Shown here: piece after piece, positions 16,277 through 25,553 of the stretch | How the letters are laid out: the number at the start of each line of letters is the position of its first letter | Position numbering within the stretch: position 1 is the first letter of the stretch | Assembly (NCBI GenBank): GCA_046541015.1 | Contig: JBKHEA010000005.1 | Coordinates: 1-64,000, forward strand | Source of the DNA: Liberiplasma sp046541015 | GTDB taxonomy: Bacteria; Bacillota_I; Bacilli_A; Izemoplasmatales; Izemoplasmataceae | Direction of reading: 5' to 3' | Length of the DNA stretch: 64,000 bases | Program-made: the position numbers and the translations under genes | The notes under the pieces: model-generated | The model's database searches: none | Told to the model about the DNA's origin: nothing | Seen by the model: the letters and a program-made list of their open reading frames with translations, nothing else

Positions 16277-16805
16277 ATTCGTTTGCTTTTTTATAAAATA
16301 ATGCTTTATCTTCTTCGGTAAAAAATAATCCAGACATTAAAGCGCTTATGATGAAAACAGCTAACATAGTTAGATTAATAATAAGCGAAAACTTTAAACC
16401 AATGGTCGTTATTTGATAAAACACAATCGGTAATTTTAAACTGCTCCAAACCATCAAAAAGAAAATGACATTGGTATAAGATGCCCCTTTTTTTAACATC
16501 ACCATCGCTAGTGGAAACGCGCCAATGGTTGGTCCCGCACTAAAACCTCCTAAGAAAAACGCCAAAAACATGCCCTTAGCTTTAGAACCTTCACCCATTA
16601 AACGAATGACGGTCTCTTTAGGGACCCAAACATCAAAAAGTCCAATTAAAACAAATATGGGGGGGACAATAATCAACATACTTAAAATTTGATTAAAGGT
16701 ATTATCTAAGGCTTTAAATGTTAAGGAGTAATCAACAAACGTCATCCCTATTAAGACAATGATTAAAGTAACTAAGAACTTGTTTTTCAAAATCCATCGT
16801 TTCAT
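16275..16805 (-). CDS. Permease half, ArsP/YraQ (DUF318) family, second gene
   Basis: The 176-residue protein has four to five helices. FFLGGFSAGPTIGAFPLA and the following MLKKGASYTNVIFFLMVWSSLKLP match one repeat of the ArsP_1/YraQ permeases, which export organoarsenicals or unknown substrates. The partner repeat is the upstream gene, whose end overlaps this ATG by four bases. Each gene alone is half of the usual 300-350 residue permease, so they probably form a heterodimer. Confidence 0.75.
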   Translation of the reverse strand: MKRWILKNKFLVTLIIVLIGMTFVDYSLTFKALDNTFNQILSMLIIVPPIFVLIGLFDVWVPKETVIRLMGEGSKAKGMFLAFFLGGFSAGPTIGAFPLAMVMLKKGASYTNVIFFLMVWSSLKLPIVFYQITTIGLKFSLIINLTMLAVFIISALMSGLFFTEEDKALFYKKANE

Positions 16806-17287
16806 GCGTAAATCACACTCACAATCCCAATTACAATCACGGCGCCAATAAGACTGACCAAATTTCTAAATAGGGCACTTTTTTTATTAAAGTAACGACT
16901 CTCAACTTGAAAATAAACGAGCCCTACACTCATTAAGGCCACTAAAAATCCAGCAACTTGAGGGTAAGCTGCGCCACTATCTAATAAATTTTGTCCTAGT
17001 GGATAAGCTACAAATGGTGGCATAAACGTTATACTTCCTACCGTTAAACCAAAGACATATCCAAATAATCCACTATCTTCTCCTAAGATACTTGAAATAA
17101 ACGCTGGGGTTACTAAAGTTAATAAAATGCCTATAAATAAAAACAAAGGCAATAAAACAGGCATGAGTCTAAAAAAACTTTTTGCGCCTTTTTTTAATCC
17201 CAATACCGTTTTTTCTTTACTTTTTATTAGTGATAACAAGGTTAAAATAATGGCAATACCATAAATAATCATACCTTCAATACTCAC
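16802..17287 (-). CDS. Permease half, ArsP/YraQ (DUF318) family, first gene
   Basis: The 161-residue protein has about five helices. LFGYVFGLTVGSITFMPPFVAYPLGQNLLDSGAAYPQVAGFL is the mirror of the repeat in the next gene (positions 17000-17060 hold the key GSITFMPP). The start is taken as GTG 17287, seven bases after GAGGAG; ATG 17272 is an alternative with a weaker site. No ArsR gene is adjacent. Confidence 0.72.
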   Translation of the reverse strand: MSIEGMIIYGIAIILTLLSLIKSKEKTVLGLKKGAKSFFRLMPVLLPLFLFIGILLTLVTPAFISSILGEDSGLFGYVFGLTVGSITFMPPFVAYPLGQNLLDSGAAYPQVAGFLVALMSVGLVYFQVESRYFNKKSALFRNLVSLIGAVIVIGIVSVIYA

Positions 17288-17406
17288 TTTACCACTCCTC
17301 ACTCAAATTATTGTAATGAATAAAAGTTTGACTGTCAAATCAATTACATTTTACGCAACCTTATTTATAAAATGTATATGATTAGGAAAAAAGTGAAACC
17401 GTTTGC

Positions 17407-17412
17407 TATAAT
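17407..17412 (+). promoter_or_regulatory. -10 box before the 250-residue hypothetical gene
   Basis: TATAAT lies 28 bases before the ATG at 17440. No convincing -35 is seen. Confidence 0.4.
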
Positions 17413-17439
17413 GAAGAAAAAGGTGAAAGGAGTCTTTTT

Positions 17440-18192
17440 ATGCAAAAAAAAGTTGTTTATTGGAAAACCTTTAATCAATCCGAAACTGGGTACACCTTAG
17501 TAGAAATTTATGAAGATGGTACCTTACTCAAACGTCAGTTTCAAAAGAATCAAAAAGATCCATTTACTTACAAGGAAACAACTGCTACACCATGTGATTC
17601 AAAGGGTGAAATTTTCTTAGAAAAAATCACTTTCGATGACACCAACAAAGTCAACAAACAAAGTTTACCCGATAATTTAGAACGTTTAGAAACGTTTAAA
17701 TTAGCTGATTGGAAAGACGCAAGAAAACGTGTAAGAAGTTTACAAAAAGATGTCAATGATAATTTAACGATTGATTATCACACCATTTTAAGACTAGACA
17801 AAGATAGTATTTGCGATGAAATTAAAAATGAGCTTGATCGTTTTGATTTTCCTATTGTTAAATACCGTGTTGTGAGTGATGGGGATTATTTAAAACGCAA
17901 AAAATATCCCGAACAACTCTCAGTTGAGTTCATGCCTAGTTTAAATGAAAAACTATATTTTCATCACATCCCAGAAAACAAACACTTCAATATGACTGGT
18001 GATAACTTATTTGCGCTTGATACAACGTACACCGATACCATTGAAGATGAAGAAAGTTTCTGGACTTATATTCATGAAATGCTTAATAAAGTAAGCATTA
18101 ATTTAAAACATTATCAATCATTAATCACCAAACAAAGAGAACGTAGAGCAATGCTTGAAACTGACGTCCTTGGTGATTTATACCCTAGATAA
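17440..18192 (+). CDS. Conserved-looking hypothetical cytoplasmic protein
   Basis: I do not recognise this 250-residue protein. It has no signal peptide or membrane segment, is highly charged, and has a helical stretch DWKDARKRVRSLQKDVNDN (about 90-110) and a C-terminal amphipathic helix ending KQRERRAMLETD. Coding quality is good: AAAGGAG lies eight bases before the ATG and a UUCG-loop terminator follows directly. The neighbours give no functional hint. Confidence 0.7.
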   Translation: MQKKVVYWKTFNQSETGYTLVEIYEDGTLLKRQFQKNQKDPFTYKETTATPCDSKGEIFLEKITFDDTNKVNKQSLPDNLERLETFKLADWKDARKRVRSLQKDVNDNLTIDYHTILRLDKDSICDEIKNELDRFDFPIVKYRVVSDGDYLKRKKYPEQLSVEFMPSLNEKLYFHHIPENKHFNMTGDNLFALDTTYTDTIEDEESFWTYIHEMLNKVSINLKHYQSLITKQRERRAMLETDVLGDLYPR

Positions 18193-18215
18193 AAAAAAGG
18201 CTTCGGCCTTTTTTT
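18191..18215. terminator. Bidirectional terminator with TTCG tetraloop
   Basis: AAAAAAAGGC-TTCG-GCCTTTTTTT: the extra-stable UUCG loop with A and T flanks works on both strands between convergent genes. Confidence 0.9.
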
Positions 18216-19071
18216 ATTTCATGATTACACGGTTAAATTTACCGTTTAAATGTTTGATTGGGGTCATCGTAATAAAAGCTTCAGGATCAATACTCGTGAC
18301 AATTTTTTTAATATCATAAACTTCATGCGTTTGTGTAACCATCCATAAAATGTCACGGTGAATCCCTGTATAAGCTCCAACGCCTTTACTCATGGTAATC
18401 CCTCTAATAAAAGCACTAATAAGGGCTGTTTTAACTTCTTCACCTTCAACAGTTACAATATCTAAGCGCACACGTTTATAAGCTGTATGAATTTGATCAA
18501 CTAATAAATTAGCAACCACAAAACTAAGGAGTGTATAAAGCGCAATATTAGGTTCAAAAATAAGTAAGGCGATGCTTAAGATAAACCCATTCACAAACAC
18601 GCTTATATAGCCTACACTGATTTGAAGTTTAATCGCAATATATTGACTCACAATATCCATACCACCAAGACTTGAACCACTCTTTAAAGTAATCCCTGCA
18701 CCTAAACCAACAAATAACCCGCCAAAAATACTAGATGCTAAGATATCACTACCAAAGATGCTTGTTTGTGCATCAAAAATTGCAAGTAAGATCGATTGTA
18801 AGATGATCGAATATACAGAATAATAAACAAACGTTTTAGAAATCCCTTTAACACCAATAAACATGACTGGAATATTAAAAATAATCACGATAAGCCCTAA
18901 ATTAACATGAAAGTTAATGCCATCTAGTGCATATTGACTCAAAACCGCTAACCCGGTAATGCCTCCAGGAATCAATGCCGCTGGGACAATAAAAAAACTA
19001 ATTCCTAAAACAAATAATGTACTACCAAGCGTCACCCAAATAAATCGTTTTACTTCAAAAGCTAACTGCAT
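18214..19071 (-). CDS. YitT-family (DUF161/DUF2179) membrane protein
   Basis: The protein has 285 residues from ATG 19071 behind AAAAGGAGTGG. Five to six helices are followed by a C-terminal cytoplasmic DUF2179 domain (VEGEEVKTAL to FITMTPIKHLNG). LIPGGITGLAVL and GSSLGGMDIVSQYIAIK are the YitT repeats. Members are common in Firmicutes; transport function has been proposed but no substrate is known. It is 74 bases downstream of the NUDIX gene, separated by a terminator. Confidence 0.88.
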   Translation of the reverse strand: MQLAFEVKRFIWVTLGSTLFVLGISFFIVPAALIPGGITGLAVLSQYALDGINFHVNLGLIVIIFNIPVMFIGVKGISKTFVYYSVYSIILQSILLAIFDAQTSIFGSDILASSIFGGLFVGLGAGITLKSGSSLGGMDIVSQYIAIKLQISVGYISVFVNGFILSIALLIFEPNIALYTLLSFVVANLLVDQIHTAYKRVRLDIVTVEGEEVKTALISAFIRGITMSKGVGAYTGIHRDILWMVTQTHEVYDIKKIVTSIDPEAFITMTPIKHLNGKFNRVIMK

Positions 19072-19127
19072 ACAACCACTCCTTTTTAGCATATTAACAG
19101 TACATAAAATCAAACGATTTGTCAAAC

Positions 19128-19158
19128 AAAAAGTCAAAGATTTAATCAAATCTTTGAC
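19128..19158 (-). terminator. Terminator of the second NUDIX gene
   Basis: GTCAAAGATTT pairs with AAATCTTTGAC (11-base stem, loop AATC), overlapping the end of the gene, then TTTTTGTTT on the minus strand. Confidence 0.8.
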
Positions 19159-19718
19159 TGTTTTATCGCTTCAATTTTATCTAATGCTTTTTGATAAACA
19201 TTAATCATTCGTTCTTCTGTAATAACCTTTAAAATATCATCAAGTTTAAACCATTTAACGCCTTTATTTTCATCAAGCTTAGGGGTTACCATCTCAGATT
19301 CATCGCCAATAAGTAAAAACGCAACATTTAAATGCAAGTGATCGCTAACGTAAGATCCTTTTTTAATATGATTTTTTACATAAATGACATCAAGCGTAAA
19401 AATATCTTCACTGTAAGGCATGATGGTTTTAATACCCGTTTCTTCTTTCGTTTCTTTAATCGCAACCTTTAAAAGATCACTATCCCCATCATTATGTCCA
19501 CCAACCCATCCCCACGAATCATAAATATTATGATAGGCAAAAAGGAGTTTATCCATCGTTTTATTTAAAACAAAGGCACTTGAGGTAACGTGAGCGGCTA
19601 AATTTTCTCTAAATAAAGCATTTTTATGCGTTTTTATATAATCAAGCATGAGCGCTTGATCAACGCGCTCTTGTTCGTTAAATGGGGTGTAATTTTCAAT
19701 TTGTTTGATATAATCCAT
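19146..19718 (-). CDS. NUDIX hydrolase with altered NUDIX box
   Basis: The 190-residue protein has GWVGGHNDGDSDLLKVAIKETKEETGI. The REUXEEXGU half is present as KETKEETGI (Arg to Lys), but the first Glu of GX5E is Ser. It resembles the group of NUDIX proteins whose members begin with a YxPFNEQEXXD element. The substrate is unknown. The ATG follows TTGGAGGATT. A stop TGA at 19146 shows that TGA is not Trp in this genome. Confidence 0.8.
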   Translation of the reverse strand: MDYIKQIENYTPFNEQERVDQALMLDYIKTHKNALFRENLAAHVTSSAFVLNKTMDKLLFAYHNIYDSWGWVGGHNDGDSDLLKVAIKETKEETGIKTIMPYSEDIFTLDVIYVKNHIKKGSYVSDHLHLNVAFLLIGDESEMVTPKLDENKGVKWFKLDDILKVITEERMINVYQKALDKIEAIKQSKI

Positions 19719-19746
19719 AAATCCTCCAAGCTTTAACTTTGATGCA

Positions 19747-20832
19747 TCAAATTTTTACGCTTTCACCTTCTAAATCGTTCATAAATGCTTCCCAAATAGA
19801 ATTAAGCGCATTTTTATTAATATCATACTTTTTATTTTTATCACTGGATAAAATAATCATATTCGCCGTAACTAATGCATTGATATGGTAAGAAATCGTT
19901 GCGCTTGATACGTGAAGCATTTCTGCGATTTTTTTGGTGGAGGTAATCCCTCTTGCGATAAGTTTTAAAACATCATAGCGTGTTTTATCACCTAAATTTT
20001 TAAATATCTGTACACGGTGATTAATTTCATCATCAATAGACACCTTAAGCATTTCAAATCCTTCTTCCATGTAAAGCCCCCAGATGAGTACTTCTTTATG
20101 CGTGGTTTGTTGAATCATAAAAGAATAAGGGAATGCAACTGAAATATAAATCGATTGAAGGTCATGAAGTAGTGAACTATCGACTAAGTTTTTAGTTAAT
20201 TTTCTAAATTGATTTTGATAGTCATCTTGAAACACAGATTCTAATTGCTTAGCGACTGCCTTTACTTTATCTAAGTGATTATCTTTAATGGTTTCATAAA
20301 CTGGGGTAATTTCTTTCATTAACTGAATGAATGTATCTAAATAATTAGTTGGGGATTCAAACAATGTTAAAAGTTGCCATTTATAACTGATTTCTGTCGG
20401 TAAACTTTTTAGGTAGTTCATTAATTTTAAAGAATCATCTAAAACCTTATAATCAATACTTTCTAGGTCATCATTAACATCATTTAAACTCTTAAACAAC
20501 GTTTTTCTTAAATCTTTATCCGCTTTAATATGATTTAAATAACTAAAAACATCGTCAAATGCATCCAAAGGATAGGCATGCATTAAAAGATTAAAAAAAT
20601 CATAGCTCGATAAAAATTCATCTACATAAAACATTTGTATGGTCTCATAAAGTGGGGTTAACTTTTCAGTAAAATCATGAATCATTTGATTGTAAGAAGG
20701 ATTAGAGACTTCTTTATCAAGTTTATCATTAAACTGTTTCCATGATTGATTGCCTTTTTGTAAATACACATAACGCGGTAACGATAAAAGATCGTAGATT
20801 TCTCCTGCCTTAAAATTTACTTTAATGTTCAT
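19747..20832 (-). CDS. ArsR-type winged-helix regulator with long N-terminal domain
   Basis: The protein has 361 residues. Residues 1-270 form an unrecognised mostly helical domain. Residues 275-350 are an ArsR winged helix (FKNLGDKTRYDVLKLIARG, then TSTKKIAEMLHVSSATISYHI, then the wing). No ArsR metal-binding CxC motif is present, so the signal is probably an organic compound or a partner protein. The ATG overlaps the MFS exporter stop by 11 bases, behind AAAGGAGACACTGC. It probably represses its own operon through the inverted repeat at 22150-22167. Confidence 0.82.
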   Translation of the reverse strand: MNIKVNFKAGEIYDLLSLPRYVYLQKGNQSWKQFNDKLDKEVSNPSYNQMIHDFTEKLTPLYETIQMFYVDEFLSSYDFFNLLMHAYPLDAFDDVFSYLNHIKADKDLRKTLFKSLNDVNDDLESIDYKVLDDSLKLMNYLKSLPTEISYKWQLLTLFESPTNYLDTFIQLMKEITPVYETIKDNHLDKVKAVAKQLESVFQDDYQNQFRKLTKNLVDSSLLHDLQSIYISVAFPYSFMIQQTTHKEVLIWGLYMEEGFEMLKVSIDDEINHRVQIFKNLGDKTRYDVLKLIARGITSTKKIAEMLHVSSATISYHINALVTANMIILSSDKNKKYDINKNALNSIWEAFMNDLEGESVKI

Positions 20833-22114
20833 AAAGCAGTGTCTCCTTTTCTAAATCCTTTTTAGACGGTGAATCTTTTAATAATGGTTTTCTAAGTAAT
20901 AAAACAAGTATAAGCATTAAAGACCCACTAATCATTATAACATAACTAGGCATCAAAGTATCATACATCAAGCCAAAAGTCATCTGACCGATTGGGATAA
21001 AGACAGTAACTAGTAACTGAAGCGTTGCGCTTGTTCTACCCATCATGTTTAAAGGAATGGTTTGGGCAATAATTGCCCCAATTGTAACATTTATAACACT
21101 GGTAAATACCCCAATAACAAATCCTAAAATAAGTAATAAAGTTAATGGAACATAGATACCATTAAACTGATTTAATACAAAAGGTATTGGAATAATCGCT
21201 ACAAATAAAATAAAAATACTAATCACGATAAAACTATTTACAAAGACTTTTTTAATGGCATACTTTTTAAAAACGGTCGATACTAAAACGGGTCCTACTA
21301 GCATACTTAACCCAAGCGTTGAATGAAATAACCCTAACATAAAATCCGTTCCTTCTAAAGTTCTTTTAATTAAAACAATAAAGCCAACACTATAAAAAGG
21401 ACTAATTAAAAAATTAACTCCTGTTGCTAAAATAATGGTTGTAAAAATGAACGCATCACTCTTAATTAAGATTAATCCTTCCTTAATATCTTTAAAAAAT
21501 GCGCGTACATTCACTTTATCTGGTTTTTTATGATAAGCGGGGATTGTTAAGAATAATTCCATGATAGCGCCAATTAAGAAACTCAGTGCATTAAACACTA
21601 AAACAACGAGTAGTCCTAATAACCCATATAAGGTAGCCGCAATTAAGGGAGAGACTAACTGGGCAATACTAAAGATAAACGATTGCAAACTTTTTGCATC
21701 AACAATATCTTCTTTACTAACAATACTTGGGACAATTGCTGAACTTGATGCCCCATAAAAAATTTCTACAATTTCTAAAACAATAACTAAAACATAAATA
21801 AGCCATAAATCTAGTCTTCCTTGACTCATAAAAATAAGTGCGAAGAATCCTAATAATATAGCATTGGTAAAATCTAAAATGATAATCATTTTCTTGCGGT
21901 CAAACCAGTCCCCCATCACGCCTGCAAAAGGTGAAAAAATAATGCGTGGTAAGATAGATATCGCAATGAGTGAAGCAAACAAGGTTGCACTTCCTGTTAA
22001 AGCAAAGACATAAAGGGAAAGCGCAAACTGTTGAATATTACTACCTAATAAACTAATCACTTTACCAATCATGAAGACAATATAATTTTTATCTTTTAGC
22101 AATCTAAAGTTCAT
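20822..22114 (-). CDS. MFS exporter (EntS/MFS_3-like)
   Basis: The 430-residue protein has about 12 helices. The loop 2-3 motif GVMGDWFDRKKMIIILDF is the MFS motif GxxxDRxxRR, and the overall pattern (QQFALSLYVFALTGSATLFA) matches the enterobactin-exporter/MFS_3 branch used for drug or macrolide export. It is co-transcribed with its downstream ArsR-type regulator. The substrate is unknown. Confidence 0.87.
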   Translation of the reverse strand: MNFRLLKDKNYIVFMIGKVISLLGSNIQQFALSLYVFALTGSATLFASLIAISILPRIIFSPFAGVMGDWFDRKKMIIILDFTNAILLGFFALIFMSQGRLDLWLIYVLVIVLEIVEIFYGASSSAIVPSIVSKEDIVDAKSLQSFIFSIAQLVSPLIAATLYGLLGLLVVLVFNALSFLIGAIMELFLTIPAYHKKPDKVNVRAFFKDIKEGLILIKSDAFIFTTIILATGVNFLISPFYSVGFIVLIKRTLEGTDFMLGLFHSTLGLSMLVGPVLVSTVFKKYAIKKVFVNSFIVISIFILFVAIIPIPFVLNQFNGIYVPLTLLLILGFVIGVFTSVINVTIGAIIAQTIPLNMMGRTSATLQLLVTVFIPIGQMTFGLMYDTLMPSYVIMISGSLMLILVLLLRKPLLKDSPSKKDLEKETLLYEH

Positions 22115-22143
22115 CTCATCACTCTTTTCTTTAAACTATCTTC

Positions 22144-22172
22144 ATTATAATTTAATATTCATTAAATGTAAA
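22144..22172 (-). promoter_or_regulatory. Promoter with operator in its spacer (MFS-ArsR operon)
   Basis: On the minus strand TTTACA (22172-22167) and TATAAT (22149-22144) are 17 bases apart. The spacer is exactly filled by the inverted repeat ATTTAAT-ATTC-ATTAAAT (22150-22167, plus-strand reading). A second repeat, TTAGATA-TT-TATCTAA, lies at 22181-22196. Placement between -35 and -10 fits repression by the ArsR-type product of the operon. Confidence 0.65.
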
Positions 22173-22210
22173 GTAATTTATTAGATATTTATCTAATTTT
22201 ATTAAATATA

Positions 22211-22238
22211 TAAAAAAACCTCTAATTTAATAGAGGTT
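22211..22238 (-). terminator. Terminator of the NhaC-type antiporter gene
   Basis: AACCTCTA and TAGAGGTT pair around ATTTAA and overlap the stop. Seven T follow on the minus strand. Confidence 0.85.
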
Positions 22239-23751
22239 AGGCTTCATCGTGTAAATCTTTAGCTTTAGTAAGTTTTACAAAGATATATAGTCCAATAATC
22301 ATGACAATATAGCTTAAGAATAAGATGCTTGTTAATCCATAAAGTAAATAACCAATTGAGGCAATACTTGCACTGACTAAGACATAAGGCAACTGACTGA
22401 TAAAGTGTGCATCCAAACTAGATTGTGCACCTGTTGCACTTAAAACAGTTGTATCAGATACAGGACTAGAGTGATCGCCAACAACTGCTCCACCTAATAC
22501 TGAAGCTAATATCGCTGGCATAAATAGTGGATTTGATGCAACAGCAATTGGTACCGCGATAGGAATTAAAATCGCAAAAGCACCCCAACTTGTTCCAGTT
22601 GAAAAGGCTATAAAAGTCGCAATTAAAAATAATATAAGTGGTAAAAACGACGCCGCTAAGGCAGTACCTTCTATTAAAGTACCTACTTGTTGGCCTACTT
22701 CTAAATCTTGAATAGACCCTGATACCATCCAAGCTAAGATTAAAATAAGTGTCGCAGATTTAATCATGCCATAAAACCCTTCAAGTGATACTTTCATCAT
22801 ACTTTGAAATTTAACCCCTTTATCAAATAGTCCAAACACTACTGCAGTTAAATAAGCACTTACACCCGCAAAAAATAGCGGTAAGGTAATGTCTTGTTCA
22901 AGCATGATAGAAAAATTAAAATTAGCTTTATAAAGTAATCCAAAGAAAGTCATAAAAACTAACACAATCATTGGTATGATAAGCGTCCAATGCGTTGCAC
23001 TAACCCCTTCAATATCGGATTCTTTAACCGCAATAGAATCTGCAACTTTACTTGTGTCATTTCCTTTTAAACTCTCTTCTTCATAGGTGCGCATCGGACC
23101 TAAATTGATGCCATATTTAATAATCAAGAATACCATAATAATCGCAACCATTGGGTAAAACTGAAATGGAATAGACGATACAAAGCCCATAAAGGCTGTT
23201 TGTCTATCATAGCCTGCACTATCAAAACTATTTCCAATAAGACCAATGATATATGCACCCCATGTTGAAATTGGCATCAAAATAACCACCGGTGCACTCG
23301 TTGAATCAATGATATATGCAAGTTTAGCACGTGAAACTTTATACTGATCTGTCACAGGCTTAGATACTTCACCGATAACTAAAGCATTAAAATAATCATC
23401 AATAAAAATAATGATTCCAAGAACCCAAGTTAATAACTTTGCGGCAACAGGATTATTAATCTTTTGAACAGCCCAATCCGCAAAAGCTTTAATACCACCT
23501 GTTAAAGAAATAACCGCGGTGATCCCACCAATTAATATAACAAATCCAATGATAGGCATGTACCACTGAAAGTCTAAAATAATTCCTGTAAAGGCATTAA
23601 AAATATAGATAACACTATCTATAAGATGAAACCCTTCATGAATCAATGCCGCTAAAATAACCCCAATAAATAAGGCAAGTAAAACCTTTCTAGTAGCAAT
23701 AACAAGCGTAATCATTACTAAAGCTGGAAGTAAACTAATAAATAAATCCAA
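22237..23751 (-). CDS. nhaC: NhaC-family Na+/H+ antiporter
   Basis: The protein has about 504 residues and 11-12 helices. FIDDYFNALVIGEVSKPVTDQYKVSRAKLAYIIDSTSAPV and the later STGTSWGAFAILIPIAVPIA with GDHSSPVSDTTVLSATGA (positions 22440-22500 and 23290-23430) are typical of NhaC/YheL antiporters of Na+/H+ or malate/lactate type. The start is uncertain: GTG 23760 is too close to AAAAAGGAT, so TTG 23751 is preferred. It adds a second Na+/H+ system beside Mrp. Confidence 0.88.
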   Translation of the reverse strand: MDLFISLLPALVMITLVIATRKVLLALFIGVILAALIHEGFHLIDSVIYIFNAFTGIILDFQWYMPIIGFVILIGGITAVISLTGGIKAFADWAVQKINNPVAAKLLTWVLGIIIFIDDYFNALVIGEVSKPVTDQYKVSRAKLAYIIDSTSAPVVILMPISTWGAYIIGLIGNSFDSAGYDRQTAFMGFVSSIPFQFYPMVAIIMVFLIIKYGINLGPMRTYEEESLKGNDTSKVADSIAVKESDIEGVSATHWTLIIPMIVLVFMTFFGLLYKANFNFSIMLEQDITLPLFFAGVSAYLTAVVFGLFDKGVKFQSMMKVSLEGFYGMIKSATLILILAWMVSGSIQDLEVGQQVGTLIEGTALAASFLPLILFLIATFIAFSTGTSWGAFAILIPIAVPIAVASNPLFMPAILASVLGGAVVGDHSSPVSDTTVLSATGAQSSLDAHFISQLPYVLVSASIASIGYLLYGLTSILFLSYIVMIIGLYIFVKLTKAKDLHDEA

Positions 23752-23781
23752 TGTAATCACATCCTTTTTATTCTTAAAATA

Positions 23782-23810
23782 ATCATACCATGATTAAAAA
23801 AAGTTTACAA
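23782..23810 (-). promoter_or_regulatory. Promoter of the NhaC-type gene
   Basis: Minus strand TTGTAA (23810-23805), a 17-base spacer, and TATGAT (23787-23782). Confidence 0.55.
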
Positions 23811-23819
23811 ATTGACAAA

Positions 23820-23845
23820 AAAAAGAAAACTCAAAATGAGTCTTC
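23820..23845 (-). terminator. Terminator of the GGDEF gene
   Basis: ACTCA-AAA-TGAGT with flanking A/T pairs; a long T run follows on the minus strand. The hairpin overlaps the 3' end of the gene. Confidence 0.65.
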
Positions 23846-25474
23846 TTCTTTCATAACTTTTTTATGTTTATACATCTTTATATCGCAGCGTCTCATCATA
23901 TCGCTAATATTTTGATCTAGCGATTTATCATACACAATCGAACCTATTGCTGAACTAAAAGGGAAAATAAACTTATGACTTTTATTAACCATTTCATTTA
24001 AAAATAAACGGCTGTAGCGATCATAAAGATTATCATCAATCGTTGTTGATAGGCACGCAAACTCATCACCACCGATTCTAAAACAGTCTGCGTGATTTAA
24101 AAATACTTTCTCAATGCATTCATAGATGGCTTTAATCGCTTCATCACCAGCTAAATGTCCGTACTCATCATTAATCGTTTTTAAATTGTTCAAATCAAAA
24201 TAAATTAATCTTAACTTTTCTCTTCTTGCATCCTCTTCAAAGTACTTTTCAAACGTTTCATTAAAAGCCAAACGATTCCCTGCCTTAGTTAGCGGATCAA
24301 CATAAGCTAACCTTTCATAAAACTCTTTTTCATAACTAAGTTTTAAACGGTCTAAGAAAAACTTCGCGTAATTGATAAAGATAATTATTAAAACAACTAC
24401 AACCCCTATGGTTGCAAACATACCCGTTAAATCAAAAACACCTAATATAAATACAATAAGTTCTAAAAATGCAAAAACAAGTAAGGTAATCATTGTCTTT
24501 AAAATAAACTTTGTTTTCTTATTATCATATATTTTTAGTTCATAAAGTAATATACCAATTAAAGCAACAAAGGATAACGCAAATATATTTAAAGTAATAA
24601 TGACAGATTCAAAGTAATCAATTAAGTTTATTTCATGGCCAACAAACACAAACAAAAAGTTTATCGCAAAAATAACAAGCATGATGTTGATAGGATTTTT
24701 CTCTTTGACAAGAATGGTATTACGAATATAGTAAAGTAAAGGCATTGGAAATAATGCTAAGGCTAAATAAGAAATAGAGCCTAAAATATAAATATTACCA
24801 ATGAAAAATTGTAACGTTCTTGATTCACTAATTAACCAAAACGATAAAAGAATTGCAAATAAGCCAATAAACATATTATTAAAATTGTGTTTTCTAAAGA
24901 AGATAAAACTCACAATCATGATTGTTATTCCAATTAACAAAGTTAGTAAGCCAACGATTAATCTAAACCCATGGGTATTATAAATTTCTGAATAAAGTGA
25001 AGCAGTCTCACCATAATATACTTGATTAACTGTCCCACTCATTGCTGCATAAGGAGAAGAAAATGTTAGTTCTAGTGTTGCCCCTTCTTGGTTTGCAGGA
25101 ATATCGACAACATGCCACATACTTGCGTAAGCGCCATATTCTTCATAATCGACCTCATAAAGTAAGACCCCATCTATACGGACACTTACATTTGCTAAAG
25201 ACGTTCTAATAAGAAGGTGGCTAGTTTCATTAAAGCTTTCTCCTAAAGTGGTATAAATCATATAATTAGTATTTGGTTCAACAACTAAATCTACCGGTAA
25301 GTCTTCAAGCAAAATCGATTCTTGGCTATTTTTATAATAATATAAACTATCAAATGTCTTAGGCTCATCAAAAGAGAGCTTATAACGATCGTTATAAACT
25401 ATCCCTAAACTGATTAAAAAAATGATGAATCCAAGTAACAAAAGATAAGGTCCTAAAAATCGATAGTGTTTCAT
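23831..25474 (-). CDS. 7TM-DISM-like membrane diguanylate cyclase (GGDEF)
   Basis: The protein has 547 residues from ATG 25474 behind AAGGGAGTC. One N-terminal helix is followed by an extracellular beta-rich domain (about 30-175), seven helices (about 180-380) and a GGDEF domain (about 385-540). The active site RIGGDEF is intact, and YFDLNNLKTINDEYGHLAGDEAI gives the metal and base-binding residues. The inhibitory RxxD site is absent (NHAD at that place). It should make c-di-GMP in response to an outside ligand. It is the only intact cyclase in the window. Confidence 0.9.
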   Translation of the reverse strand: MKHYRFLGPYLLLLGFIIFLISLGIVYNDRYKLSFDEPKTFDSLYYYKNSQESILLEDLPVDLVVEPNTNYMIYTTLGESFNETSHLLIRTSLANVSVRIDGVLLYEVDYEEYGAYASMWHVVDIPANQEGATLELTFSSPYAAMSGTVNQVYYGETASLYSEIYNTHGFRLIVGLLTLLIGITIMIVSFIFFRKHNFNNMFIGLFAILLSFWLISESRTLQFFIGNIYILGSISYLALALFPMPLLYYIRNTILVKEKNPINIMLVIFAINFLFVFVGHEINLIDYFESVIITLNIFALSFVALIGILLYELKIYDNKKTKFILKTMITLLVFAFLELIVFILGVFDLTGMFATIGVVVVLIIIFINYAKFFLDRLKLSYEKEFYERLAYVDPLTKAGNRLAFNETFEKYFEEDARREKLRLIYFDLNNLKTINDEYGHLAGDEAIKAIYECIEKVFLNHADCFRIGGDEFACLSTTIDDNLYDRYSRLFLNEMVNKSHKFIFPFSSAIGSIVYDKSLDQNISDMMRRCDIKMYKHKKVMKEEDSF

Positions 25475-25553
25475 AAAAGACTCCCTTATAGCTTTATTTA
25501 TTATCATTATACATGATATTCAAACATTTAATGAAATATTTACATAAGTTTAA

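Noticed and set aside
22466..22732. 88-codon minus-strand frame inside the NhaC-type gene
   Set aside because: Same strand, other frame; no RBS and Cys/Phe/Arg-rich noise. The NhaC motifs cover the same bases.
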